A model generated the notes under the pieces. The model did not search any database. It was not told the DNA's origin and saw only the letters and a program-made list of their open reading frames with translations. The translations under genes were made by a program, and so were the position numbers. Below are positions 1-12,549 of a stretch of DNA of 51,875 nucleotides, in pieces. How positions within the stretch are numbered: the first letter of the stretch is position 1; each line of letters begins with the position of its first letter. This DNA comes from Nemertoderma westbladi (Eukaryota > Xenacoelomorpha > Nemertodermatida > Nemertodermatidae): positions 1 to 51,875 of the forward strand of contig JAUCBJ010003666.1 of assembly GCA_032718475.1 (NCBI GenBank), in the 5' to 3' direction.

Positions 1-26
1 ATGTCGCGTATCCGTACCACCCCTCT

Positions 27-44
27 CGAACCCCTAAGGGTTCG
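27..44. other. Hairpin in module A, copy 1
   Basis: CGAACCC (27-33) and GGGTTCG (38-44) pair perfectly around a CTAA loop. The same 7-bp stem occurs at 122-139 with a CGAA loop, and at 648-663 it has become a loopless 16-bp palindrome. Copies 3 and 4 have mismatches in the 3' arm (GGGAACG, GGGATCG). Confidence 0.7.
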
Positions 45-121
45 GTCATCGAGAACCAGTACGGCTTGGCTAGGAGTCTGTCGTGTCGGTGGACCCGTTC
101 GCGTGTCCGTTCCACCCCTCA

Positions 122-139
122 CGAACCCCGAAGGGTTCG
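122..139. other. Hairpin in module A, copy 2
   Basis: CGAACCC at 122-128 and GGGTTCG at 133-139 form a perfect 7-bp stem closing a CGAA loop. Stem bases are kept while the loop differs from copy 1. Confidence 0.7.
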
Positions 140-211
140 ATCATCGAGAACCAGAACGGCTTGGCTAGGGGTCCGTCAGTTCATCACAGAAACCCAACCA
201 CCTAGGCTTTC

Positions 212-230
212 CGAGTCCTTTTCAGGCTCG
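212..230. other. Hairpin in module B, also at 440-458 and 744-762
   Basis: CGAG, a bulged T and CCT pair with AGG-CTCG across a TTTC loop. All three module B copies keep all 19 bases. The module is short and nearly identical between copies, so conservation alone does not prove function. Confidence 0.6.
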
Positions 231-807
231 TAGTCGCTTCGGCAGCCGAGAAACTGCTCCGAACAGTCGGTAGGCCAGTAGAGTCTAGTCGAGTCTAGTC
301 CTTTGTCTTTCGACCCCATCGCGTGTCCGTTCCACCCCTCACGAACCCCGAAGGGAACGATCATCGAGAACCAGAACGGCTTGGCTAAGGGGTCTGTCGT
401 CGGTTCCCGTCGCGAATCACAGTCAAGCAGTCAGCGTTCCGAGTCCTTTTCAGGCTCGTAGTAGCCGCAGTTGACCCGAGACCGCTAAGGGCAGTCCTTG
501 TCAAACCAGTCCTGTGGCCAGCCCTTTCGCATGTCCGTCCCACCCCTCACGAACCCCGAAGGGATCGGTCATCGAGAACCAGTACGGCTTAGGTCAGGGG
601 GCAGTCTTAAGTTGGCCACCTGTTCGCGTGTCCGCTCCACCCCTCACGAACCCCGGGGTTCGATCATCGAGACCCAGAACGGCTTGGCTACTAAGGGGCC
701 GTCGGTGCCCGTCGCAAATCCCTGACACAAGCAGTCAGCGTTCCGAGTCCTTTTCAGGCTCGTAGTAGCTGCCGTTGGCCAGGGACCGCTAAGGGCAGTC
801 CTTGTCC

Positions 808-1107
808 TTTAGGCCTGGCGCATTACCAAATCCACCCCTACAGGCAGCAGGAAGTTGGCCAGGGCCTAATAGTACTCAGGCTAACCTGAATACTGCTTGC
901 ATTTTCCATCCCCCCTGGCCCTTATAACTATGAAATTATTCCCGTACCCTGTAAGTTGCCCCAAAGTTCGCCCATAAATCGCCCCCAGTTTATTGAATGT
1001 GCCCAAAACCCATGGTCCCGCACCCAGTAGTAATATCGGAATAATCAATTTTAATAAAATACAAAAATATTCAACTCGCGTTATGGAAAGTTGAAATACC
1101 GCGAACA
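808..1107. other. Non-repetitive flank between the GC-rich block and the satellite
   Basis: No gene, RNA gene or tandem repeat is visible. An imperfect 10-bp inverted repeat lies at 871-894 (AGTACTCAGG / CCTGAATACT, one mismatch, CTAA loop). The last 90 bases become AT-rich (AATAAAATACAAAAATATT). The 33-bp satellite starts abruptly at about 1108 with a near-consensus monomer, so this is a true left border of the array within the window. Confidence 0.6.
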
Positions 1108-4100
1108 GTAGGACTGTCGAAACTATTACTGGTTGTACATGTAGGACTGTCGAAACTATTACAGGTTGTACATGTAGGACTGTCGAAACTATTACAGGTT
1201 GTACATGCAGTACTGTCGAAACTATTACAGGTTGTACATGTAGGACTGTCGAAACTATTACAGGTTGTACATGTAGGACTGTCGAAACTATTACAGGTTG
1301 TACATGTAGGACTGTCGAAACTATTACAGGTTGTACATGCAGGACTGTCGAAACTATTACAGGTTGTACATGTAGGACTGTCGAAACTATTACTGGTTGT
1401 ACATGTAGGACTGTCGAAACTATTACAGGTTGTACATGTAGGACTGTCGAAACTATTACAGGTTGTACATGCAGTACTGTCGAAACTATTACAGGTTGTA
1501 CATGCAGTACTGTCGAAACTATTACAGGTTGTACATGCAGTACTGTCGAAACTATTACAGGTTGTACATGTAGGACTGTCGAAACTATTACAGGTTGTAC
1601 ATGTAGGACTGTCGAAACTATTACAGGTTGTACATGCAGGACTGTCGAAACTATTACAGGTTGTACATGTAGGACTGTCGAAACTATTACTGGTTGTACA
1701 TGTAGGACTGTCGAAACTATTACAGGTTGTACATGCAGTACTGTCGAAACTATTACAGGTTGTACATGTAGGACTGTCGAAACTATTACTGGTTGTACAT
1801 GTAGGACTGTCGAAACTATTACTGGTTGTACATGTAGGACTGTCGAAACTATTACAGGTTGTACATGTAGGACTGTCGAAACTATTACAGGTTGTACATG
1901 CAGTACTGTCGAAACTATTACAGGTTGTACATGTAGGACTGTCGAAACTATTACTGGTTGTACATGTAGGACTGTCGAAACTATTACTGGTTGTACATGT
2001 AGGACTGTCGAAACTATTACATGTTGTACATGTAGGACTGTCGAAACTATTACAGGTTGTACATGCAGGACTGTCGAAACTATTACATGTTGTACATGTA
2101 GGACTGTCGAAACTATTACTGGTTGTACATGCAGGACTGTCGAAACTATTACTGGTTGTACATGCAGGACTGTCGAAACTATTACTGGTTGTACATGCAG
2201 GACTGTCGAAACTATTACTGGTTGTACATGTAGGACTGTCGAAACTATTACAGGTTGTACATGCCGGACTGTCGAAACTATTACAGGTTGTACATGTAGG
2301 ACTGTCGAAACTATTACATGTTGTACATGTAGGACTGTCGAAACTATTACTGGTTGTACATGCAGGACTGTCGAAACTATTACAGGTTGTACATGTAGGA
2401 CTGACGAAACTATTACTGGTTGTACATGCAGGACTGTCGAAACTATTACATGTTGTACATGCCGGACTGTCGAAACTATTACATGTTGTACATGTAGGAC
2501 TGACGAAACTATTACTGGTTGTACATGCAGGACTGTCGAAACTATTACATGTTGTACATGCCGGACTGTCGAAACTATTACTGGTTGTACATGCAGGACT
2601 GTCGAAACTATTACAGGTTGTACATGCAGGACTGTCTTAACTATTACTGGTTGTACATGTAGGACTGTCGAAACTATTACTGGTTGTACATGTAGGACTG
2701 TCGAAACTATTACAGGTTGTACATGTAGGACTGTCGAAACTATTACAGGTTGTACATGCAGTACTGTCGAAACTATTACAGGTTGTACATGTAGGACTGT
2801 CGAAACTATTACTGGTTGTACATGTAGGACTGTCGAAACTATTACTGGTTGTGCATGTAGGACTGTCGAAACTATTACAGGTTGTACATGTAGGACTGTC
2901 GAAACTATTACAGGTTGTACATGTAGGACTGTCGAAACTATTACTGGTTGTACATGCAGGACTGTCGAAACTATTACATGTTGTACATGCCGGACTGTCG
3001 AAACTATTACTGGTTGTACATGTAGGACTGTCGAAACTATTACTGGTTGTACATGTAGGACTGTCGAAACTATTACATGTTGTACATGCAGGACTGTCGA
3101 AACTATTACTGGTTGTACATGCAGGACTGTCGAAACTATTACAGGTTGTACATGCCGGACTGTCGAAACTATTACAGGTTGTACATGTAGGACTGTCGAA
3201 ACTATTACATGTTGTACATGTAGGACTGTCGAAACTATTACAGGTTGTACATGCAGGACTGTCGAAACTATTACATGTTGTACATGTAGGACTGTCGAAA
3301 CTATTACTGGTTGTACACGCAGGACTGTCGAAACTATTACTGGTTGTACATGCAGGACTGTCGAAACTATTACTGGTTGTACATGTATGACTGTCGAAAC
3401 TATTACAGGTTGTACATGCCGGTCTGTCGAAACTATTACAGGTTGTACATGTAGGACTGTCGAAACTATTACATGTTGTACATGTAGGACTGTCGAAACT
3501 ATTACTGGTTGTACATGCAGGACTGTCGAAACTATTACTGGTTGTACATGCAGGACTGTCGAAACTATTACAGGTTGTACATGCCGGACTGTCGAAACTA
3601 TTACAGGTTGTACATGTAGGACTGTCGAAACTATTACATGTTGTACATGTAGGACTGTCGAAACTATTACTGGTTGTACATGCAGGACTGTCGAAACTAT
3701 TACTGGTTGTACATGCAGGACTGTCGAAACTATTACAGGTTGTACATGCCGGACTGTCGAAACTATTACAGATTGTACATGTAGGACTGTCGAAACTATT
3801 ACTGGTTGTACATGCAGGACTGTCGAAACTATTACTGGTTGTACATGCAGGACTGTCGAAACTATTACTGGTTGTACATGCAGGACTGTCTTAACTATTA
3901 CTGGTTGTACATGCAGGACTGTCGAAACTATTACTGGTTGTACATGCAGGACTGTCGAAACTATTACTGGTTGTACATGTAGGACTGTCGAAACTATTAC
4001 TGGTTGTACATGCAGGACTGTCGAAACTATTACTGGTTGTACATGTAGGACTGTCGAAACTATTACAGGTTGTACATGTAGGACTGTCGAAACTATTACA

Positions 4101-6240
4101 TGTTGTACATGCAGGACTGTCGAAACTATTACTGGTTGTACATGCAGGACTGTCGAAACTATTACATGTTGTACATGTAGGACTGTCGAAACTATTACAT
4201 GTTGTACATGTAGGACTGTCGAAACTATTACATGTTGTACATGTAGGACTGTCGAAACTATTACATGTTGTACATGCAGGACTGTCGAAACTATTACTGG
4301 TTGTACATGCAGGACTGTCGAAACTATTACATGTTGTACATGTAGGACTGTCGAAACTATTACATGTTGTACATGTAGGACTGTCGAAACTATTACATGT
4401 TGTACATGTAGGACTGTCGAAACTATTACATGTTGTACATGCAGGACTGTCGAAACTATTACATGTTGTACATGCAGGACTGTCGAAACTATTACAGGTT
4501 GTACATGTAGGACTGTCGAAACTATTACTGGTTGTACATGCAGGACTGTCGAAACTATTACAGGTTGTACATGTAGGACTGTCGAAACTATTACTGGTTG
4601 TACATGTAGGACTGTCGAAACTATTACTGGTTGTACATGCAGGACTGTCGAAACTATTACTGGTTGTACATGCAGGACTGTCGAAACTATTACTGGTTGT
4701 ACATGTAGGACTGTCGAAACTATTACTGGTTGTACATGCAGGACTGTCGAAACTATTACAGGTTGTACATGTAGGACTGTCGAAACTATTACTGGTTGTA
4801 CATGCAGGACTGTCGAAACTATTACTGGTTGTACATGTAGGACTGTCGAAACTATTACTGGTTGTACATGTAGGACTGTCGAAACTATTACTGGTTGTAC
4901 ATGCAGGACTGTCGAAACTATTACTGGTTGTACATGCAGGACTGTCGAAACTATTACTGGTTGTACATGTAGGACTGTCGAAACTATTACAGGTTGTACA
5001 TGCAGGACTGTCGAAACTATTACAGGTTGTACATGCAGGACTGTCGAAACTATTACTGGTTGTACATGTAGGACTGTCGAAACTATTACTGGTTGTACAT
5101 GCAGGACTGTCGAAACTATTACAGGTTGTACATGTAGGACTGTCGAAACTATTACTGGTTGTACATGCAGGACTGTCGAAACTATTACTGGTTGTACATG
5201 TAGGACTGTCGAAACTATTACTGGTTGTACATGTAGGACTGTCGAAACTATTACTGGTTGTACATGCAGGACTGTCGAAACTATTACTGGTTGTACATGC
5301 AGGACTGTCGAAACTATTACTGGTTGTACATGTAGGACTGTCGAAACTATTACAGGTTGTACATGCAGGACTGTCGAAACTATTACTGGTTGTACATGTA
5401 GGACTGTCGAAACTATTACTGGTTGTACATGCAGGACTGTCGAAACTATTACTGGTTGTACATGTAGGACTGTCGAAACTATTACAGGTTGTACATGTAG
5501 GACTGTCGAAACTATTACAGGTTGTACATGCAGGACTGTCGAAACTATTACAGGTTGTACATGTAGGACTGTCGAAACTATTACAGGTTGTACATGCAGG
5601 ACTGTCGAAACTATTACAGGTTGTACATGTAGGACTGTCGAAACTATTACTGGTTGTACATGTAGGACTGTCGAAACTATTACAGGTTGTACATGTAGGA
5701 CTGTCGAAACTATTACAGGTTGTACATGCAGGACTGTCGAAACTATTACAGGTTGTACATGTAGGACTGTCGAAACTATTACTGGTTGTACATGTAGGAC
5801 TGTCGAAACTATTACTGGTTGTACATGTAGGACTGTCGAAACTATTACAGGTTGTACATGTAGGACTGTCGAAACTATTACTGGTTGTACATGTAGGACT
5901 GTCGAAACTATTACAGGTTGTACATGTAGGACTGTCGAAACTATTACAGGTTGTACATGTAGGACTGTCGAAACTATTACTGGTTGTACATGTAGGACTG
6001 TCGAAACTATTACTGGTTGTGCATGTAGGACTGTCGAAACTATTACAGGTTGTACATGTAGGACTGTCGAAACTATTACAGGTTGTACATGTAGGACTGT
6101 CGAAACTATTACTGGTTGTACATGTAGGACTGTCGAAACTATTACTGGTTGTACATGTAGGACTGTCGAAACTATTACTGGTTGTACATGTAGGACTGTC
6201 GAAACTATTACTGGTTGTACATGTAGGACTGTCGAAACTA

Positions 6241-6900
6241 TTACATGGTGTACATGCAGGACTGTCGAAACTATTACTGGTTGTACATGCAGGACTGTCG
6301 AAACTATTACAGGTTGTACATGCCGGACTGTCGAAACTATTACAGGTTGTACATGTAGGACTGTCGAAACTATTACATGTTGTACATGTAGGACTGTCGA
6401 AACTATTACAGGTTGTACATGCAGGACTGTCGAAACTATTACATGTTGTACATGTAGGACTGTCGAAACTATTACTGGTTGTACATGCCGGACTGTCGAA
6501 ACTATTACTGGTTGTACATGTAGGACTGTCGAAACTATTACTGGTTGTACATGTAGGACTGTCGAAACTATTACATGGTGTACATGCAGGACTGTCGAAA
6601 CTATTACTGGTTGTACATGCAGGACTGTCGAAACTATTACAGGTTGTACATGCCGGACTGTCGAAACTATTACAGGTTGTACATGTAGGACTGTCGAAAC
6701 TATTACATGTTGTACATGTAGGACTGTCGAAACTATTACAGGTTGTACATGCAGGACTGTCGAAACTATTACATGTTGTACATGTAGGACTGTCGAAACT
6801 ATTACAGGTTGTACATGCAGGACTGTCGAAACTATTACTGGTTGTACATGCAGGACTGTCGAAACTATTACTGGTTGTACATGTAGGACTGTCGAAACTA
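6241..6900 (+). repeat. 10-monomer higher-order repeat (330 bp) in array I
   Basis: The rare variant ACATGGTGTACATG occurs only at about 6243 and 6573, exactly 330 bp (10 monomers) apart. The order of variants at positions 20-22 and 32-33 in the following monomers is the same in both blocks for at least six units. This is a local higher-order duplication. Confidence 0.7.
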
Positions 6901-7265
6901 TTACAGGTTGTACATGCCGGACTGTCGAAACTATTACAGGTTGTACATGTAGGACTGTCGAAACTATTACATGTTGTACATGTAGGACTGTCGAAACTAT
7001 TACTGGTTGTACATGCAGGACTGTCGAAACTATTACTGGTTGTACATGCAGGACTGTCGAAACTATTACAGGTTGTACATGCCGGACTGTCGAAACTATT
7101 ACAGGTTGTACATGTAGGACTGTCGAAACTATTACATGTTGTACATGTAGGACTGTCGAAACTATTACTGGTTGTACATGCAGGACTGTCGAAACTATTA
7201 CTGGTTGTACATGCAGGACTGTCGAAACTATTACAGGTTGTACATGCCGGACTGTCGAAACTATT

Positions 7266-8670
7266 ACAGATTGTACATGTAGGACTGTCGAAACTATTAC
7301 TGGTTGTACATGCAGGACTGTCGAAACTATTACTGGTTGTACATGCAGGACTGTCGAAACTATTACTGGTTGTACATGCAGGACTGTCGAAACTATTACT
7401 GGTTGTACATGTAGGACTGTCGAAACTATTACTGGTTGTACATGTAGGACTGTCGAAACTATTACTGGTTGTACATGCAGGACTGTCGAAACTATTACAT
7501 GTTGTACATGTAGGACTGTCGAAACTATTACATGTTGTACATGTAGGACTGTCGAAACTATTACATGTTGTACATGCAGGACTGTCGAAACTATTACTGG
7601 TTGTACATGTAGGACTGTCGAAACTATTACTGGTTGTACATGCAGGACTGTCGAAACTATTACAGGTTGTACATGTAGGACTGTCGAAACTATTACTGGT
7701 TGTACATGCAGGACTGTCGAAACTATTACTGGTTGTACATGCAGGACTGTCGAAACTATTACAGGTTGTACATGCCGGACTGTCGAAACTATTACAGATT
7801 GTACATGTAGGACTGTCGAAACTATTACTGGTTGTACATGCAGGACTGTCGAAACTATTACTGGTTGTACATGCAGGACTGTCGAAACTATTACTGGTTG
7901 TACATGCAGGACTGTCGAAACTATTACTGGTTGTACATGTAGGACTGTCGAAACTATTACAGGTTGTACATGTAGGACTGTCGAAACTATTACTGGTTGT
8001 ACATGCAGGACTGTCGAAACTATTACAGGTTGTACATGTAGGACTGTCGAAACTATTACTGGTTGTACATGCAGGACTGTCGAAACTATTACAGGTTGTA
8101 CATGTAGGACTGTCGAAACTATTACTGGTTGTACATGCAGGACTGTCGAAACTATTACTGGTTGTACATGCAGGACTGTCGAAACTATTACAGGTTGTAC
8201 ATGCCGGACTGTCGAAACTATTACAGATTGTACATGTAGGACTGTCGAAACTATTACTGGTTGTACATGCAGGACTGTCGAAACTATTACTGGTTGTACA
8301 TGCAGGACTGTCGAAACTATTACTGGTTGTACATGCAGGACTGTCGAAACTATTACTGGTTGTACATGTAGGACTGTCGAAACTATTACTGGTTGTACAT
8401 GTAGGACTGTCGAAACTATTACTGGTTGTACATGCAGGACTGTCGAAACTATTACATGTTGTACATGTAGGACTGTCGAAACTATTACATGTTGTACATG
8501 TAGGACTGTCGAAACTATTACATGTTGTACATGCAGGACTGTCGAAACTATTACTGGTTGTACATGTAGGACTGTCGAAACTATTACTGGTTGTACATGC
8601 AGGACTGTCGAAACTATTACAGGTTGTACATGTAGGACTGTCGAAACTATTACTGGTTGTACATGTAGGA
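7266..8670 (+). repeat. 957-bp (29-monomer) higher-order duplication in array I
   Basis: The ACAGATTG variant lies at 7266, 7794 and 8223. The 13 or so monomers after 7266 and after 8223 have the same variant order, giving a 957-bp (29 x 33) offset. The copy at 7794 shares the first few monomers at a 528-bp (16 x 33) offset. Confidence 0.7.
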
Positions 8671-9128
8671 CTGTCGAAACTATTACTGGTTGTACATGCA
8701 GGACTGTCGAAACTATTACTGGTTGTACATGCAGGACTGTCGAAACTATTACTGGTTGTACATGTAGGACTGTCGAAACTATTACTGGTTGTACATGCAG
8801 GACTGTCGAAACTATTACAGGTTGTACATGTAGGACTGTCGAAACTATTACATGTTGTACATGTAGGACTGTCGAAACTATTACTGGTTGTACATGCAGG
8901 ACTGTCGAAACTATTACAGGTTGTACATGTAGGACTGTCGAAACTATTACAGGTTGTACATGCCGGACTGTCGAAACTATTACAGGTTGTACATGTAGGA
9001 CTGTCGAAACTATTACATGTTGTACATGTAGGACTGTCGAAACTATTACAGATTGTACATGTAGGACTGTCGAAACTATTACAGGTTGTACATGCAGGAC
9101 TGTCGAAACTATTACATGTTGTACATGT

Positions 9129-10596
9129 AGGACTGTCGAAACTATTACATGTTGTACATGCAGGACTGTCTAACTATTACATGTTGTACATGTAGGACTG
9201 TCGAAACTATTACATGTTGTACATGTAGGACTGTCGAAACTATTACTGGTTGTACATGCAGGACTGTCGAAACTATTACTGGTTGTACATGTAGGACTGT
9301 CGAAACTATTACAGGTTGTACATGTAGGACTGTCGAAACTATTACATGTTGTACATGCAGGACTGTCGAAACTATTACATGTTGTACATGCAGGACTGTC
9401 GAAACTATTACATGTTGTACATGCAGGACTGTCGAAACTATTACATGTTGTACATGTAGGACTGTCGAAACTATTACTGGTTGTACATGCAGGACTGTCG
9501 AAACTATTACAGGTTGTACATGTAGGACTGTCGAAACTATTACTGGTTGTACATGTAGGACTGTCGAAACTATTACAGGTTGTACATGTAGGACTGTCGA
9601 AACTATTACAGGTTGTACATGCAGGACTGTCGAAACTATTACTGGTTGTACATGCAGGACTGTCGAAACTATTACAGGTTGTACATCCAGGACTGTCTTA
9701 ACTATTACTGGTTGTACATGCCGGACTGTCGAAACTATTACAGGTTGTACATGCAGGACTGTCGAAACTATTACAGGCTGTACATGTAGGACTGTCGAAA
9801 CTATTACAGGCTGTACATGTAGGACTGTCGAAACTATTACATGTTGTACATGCAGGACTGTCGAAACTATTACATGTTGTACATGCAGGACTGTCGAAAC
9901 TATTACATGTTGTACATGCAGGACTGTCTAACTATTACATGTTGTACATGTAGGACTGTCGAAACTATTACATGTTGTACATGTAGGACTGTCGAAACTA
10001 TTACTGGTTGTACATGCAGGACTGTCGAAACTATTACTGGTTGTACATGTAGGACTGTCGAAACTATTACAGGTTGTACATGTAGGACTGTCGAAACTAT
10101 TACATGTTGTACATGCAGGACTGTCGAAACTATTACATGTTGTACATGCAGGACTGTCGAAACTATTACATGTTGTACATGCAGGACTGTCGAAACTATT
10201 ACATGTTGTACATGTAGGACTGTCGAAACTATTACTGGTTGTACATGCAGGACTGTCGAAACTATTACAGGTTGTACATGTAGGACTGTCGAAACTATTA
10301 CTGGTTGTACATGTAGGACTGTCGAAACTATTACAGGTTGTACATGTAGGACTGTCGAAACTATTACAGGTTGTACATGCAGGACTGTCGAAACTATTAC
10401 TGGTTGTACATGCAGGACTGTCGAAACTATTACAGGTTGTACATCCAGGACTGTCTTAACTATTACTGGTTGTACATGCCGGACTGTCGAAACTATTACA
10501 GGTTGTACATGCAGGACTGTCGAAACTATTACAGGCTGTACATGTAGGACTGTCGAAACTATTACAGGCTGTACATGTAGGACTGTCGAAACTATT
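9129..10596 (+). repeat. 758-bp tandem duplication within array I
   Basis: A 32-bp monomer lacking one base (GGACTGTCTAACTATT) occurs at 9163 and again at 9921, 758 bp apart (22 x 33 + 32). The sequences after both follow the same variant order, including a single CATCCAGG plus CTTAA unit near 9690 and 10447 and a pair of GGCTG units. The shared stretch is about 9129-9838 against 9887-10596. The one-base deletion shifts reading frame in both copies. Confidence 0.85.
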
Positions 10597-12549
10597 ACTG
10601 GTTGTACATGTAGGACTGTCGAAACTATTACTGGTTGTACATGTAGGACTGTCGAAACTATTACTGGTTGTACATGTAGGACTGTCGAAACTATTACTGG
10701 TTGTACATGTACGACTGTCGAAACTATTACAGGCTGTACATGTAGGACTGTCGAAACTATTACATGTTGTACATGCAGGACTGTCGAAACTATTACTGGT
10801 TGTACATGCAGGACTGTCGAAACTATTACTGGTTGTACATGTAGGACTGTCGAAACTATTACTGGTTGTACATGCAGGACTGTCGAAACTATTACTGGTT
10901 GTACATGTAGGACTGTCGAAACTATTACTGGTTGTACATGTAGGACTGTCGAAACTATTACTGGTTGTACATGCAGGACTGTCGAAACTATTACTGGTTG
11001 TACATGTAGGACTGTCGAAACTATTACTGGTTGTACATGTAGGACTGTCGAAACTATTACTGGTTGTACATGCAGGACTGTCGAAACTATTACAGGTTGT
11101 ACATGCAGGACTGTCGAAACTATTACAGGCTGTACATGTAGGACTGTCGAAACTATTACAGGCTGTACATGTAGGACTGTCGAAACTATTACTGGTTGTA
11201 CATGTAGGACTGTCGAAACTATTACTGGTTGTACATGTAGGACTGTCGAAACTATTACTGGTTGTACATGCAGGACTGTCGAAACTATTACTGGTTGTAC
11301 ATGCCGGACTGTCGAAACTATTACTGGTTGTACATGCAGGACTGTCTTAACTATTACTGGTTGTACATGCAGGACTGTCTTAACTATTACTGGTTGTACA
11401 TGCAGGACTGTCGAAACTATTACAGGCTGTACATGCCGGACTGTCGAAACTATTACAGATTGTACATCCAGGAATGTCGAAACTATTACAGGTTGTACAT
11501 GCAGGACTGTCGAAACTATTACTGGTTGTGTACATGCAGGACTGTCTTAACTATTACTGGTTGTACATGCAGGACTGTCTTAACTATTACTGGTTGTACA
11601 TGCAGTACTGTCGAAACTATTACAGGCTGTACATGCAGGACTGTCGAAACTATTACTGGTTGTACATGCAGGACTGTCGAAACTATTACTGGTTGTACAT
11701 GCAGGACTGTCGAAACTATTACTGGTTGTACATGCAGGACTGTCGAAACTATTACAGGCTGTACATGCAGGACTGTCGAAACTATTACTGGTTGTACATG
11801 CCGGACTGTCTTAACTATTACAGGTTGTACATGCAGGACTGTCTTAACTATTACAGGTTGTACATGCCGGACTGTCGAAACTATTACAGGCTGTACATGC
11901 AGGACTGTCGAAACTATTACTGGTTGTACATGCAGGACTGTCGAAACTATTACTGGTTGTACATGCAGGACTGTCGAAACTATTACAGGCTGTACATGCA
12001 GGACTGTCGAAACTATTACTGGTTGTACATGCCGGACTGTCTTAACTATTACTGGTTGTACATGCAGGACTGTCTTAACTATTACTGGTTGTACATCCAG
12101 GACTGTCTTAACTATTACTGGTTGTACATGCAGGACTGTCTTAACTATTACTGGTTGTACATGCAGGACTGTCTTAACTATTACTGGTTGTACATGTAGG
12201 ACTGTCGAAACTATTACTGGTTGTACATGCAGGACTGTCGAAACTATTACTGGTTGTACATGCAGGACTGTCGAAACTATTACATGTTGTACATGTAGGA
12301 CTGTCGAAACTATTACAGGTTGTACATGCAGTACTGTCGAAACTATTACAGGTTGTACATCCAGGACTGTCTTAACTATTACTGGTTGTACATGCAGGAC
12401 TGTCTTAACTATTACTGGTTGTACATGCAGGACTGTCTTAACTATTACTGGTTGTACATGCAGGACTGTCGAAACTATTACTGGTTGTACATGCAGGACT
12501 GTCGAAACTATTACATGTTGTACATGTAGGACTGTCGAAACTATTACAG

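Larger units (their letters stand above)
1..807. repeat. GC-rich mosaic of two interspersed repeat modules with conserved hairpins
   Basis: Two modules alternate. Module A (about 72 bp, containing TCCACCCCTCACGAACCCC and ending CGGCTTGGCT) occurs at about 12-74, 100-171, 320-392, 528-600 and 625-698. Module B (containing TTCCGAGTCCTTTTCAGGCT) occurs at about 209-237, 426-502 and 730-807; its last two copies share a longer tail with GACCGCTAAGGGCAGTCC-like sequence. Each module carries an inverted repeat. No convincing protein is encoded: the short open frames differ between copies and match nothing I recognise. It could be an rDNA-spacer-like repeat, part of an unknown transposable element, or another satellite bordering the 33-bp array. 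It is cut by the left window edge. Confidence 0.8.

Noticed and set aside
498-765. Two overlapping open frames in the GC-rich block
   Set aside because: They overlie repeat modules A and B in different frames, and the other copies of those modules are not open in the same way.
3387-9173. A 1,928-codon gene of 11-residue repeats, and similar long frames throughout
   Set aside because: A 33-bp unit without a stop in a given frame stays open indefinitely. Long frames occur in several frames and on both strands, start at arbitrary points, and end wherever a unit gains a stop or indel. No promoter, start context or non-repeat domain was seen.
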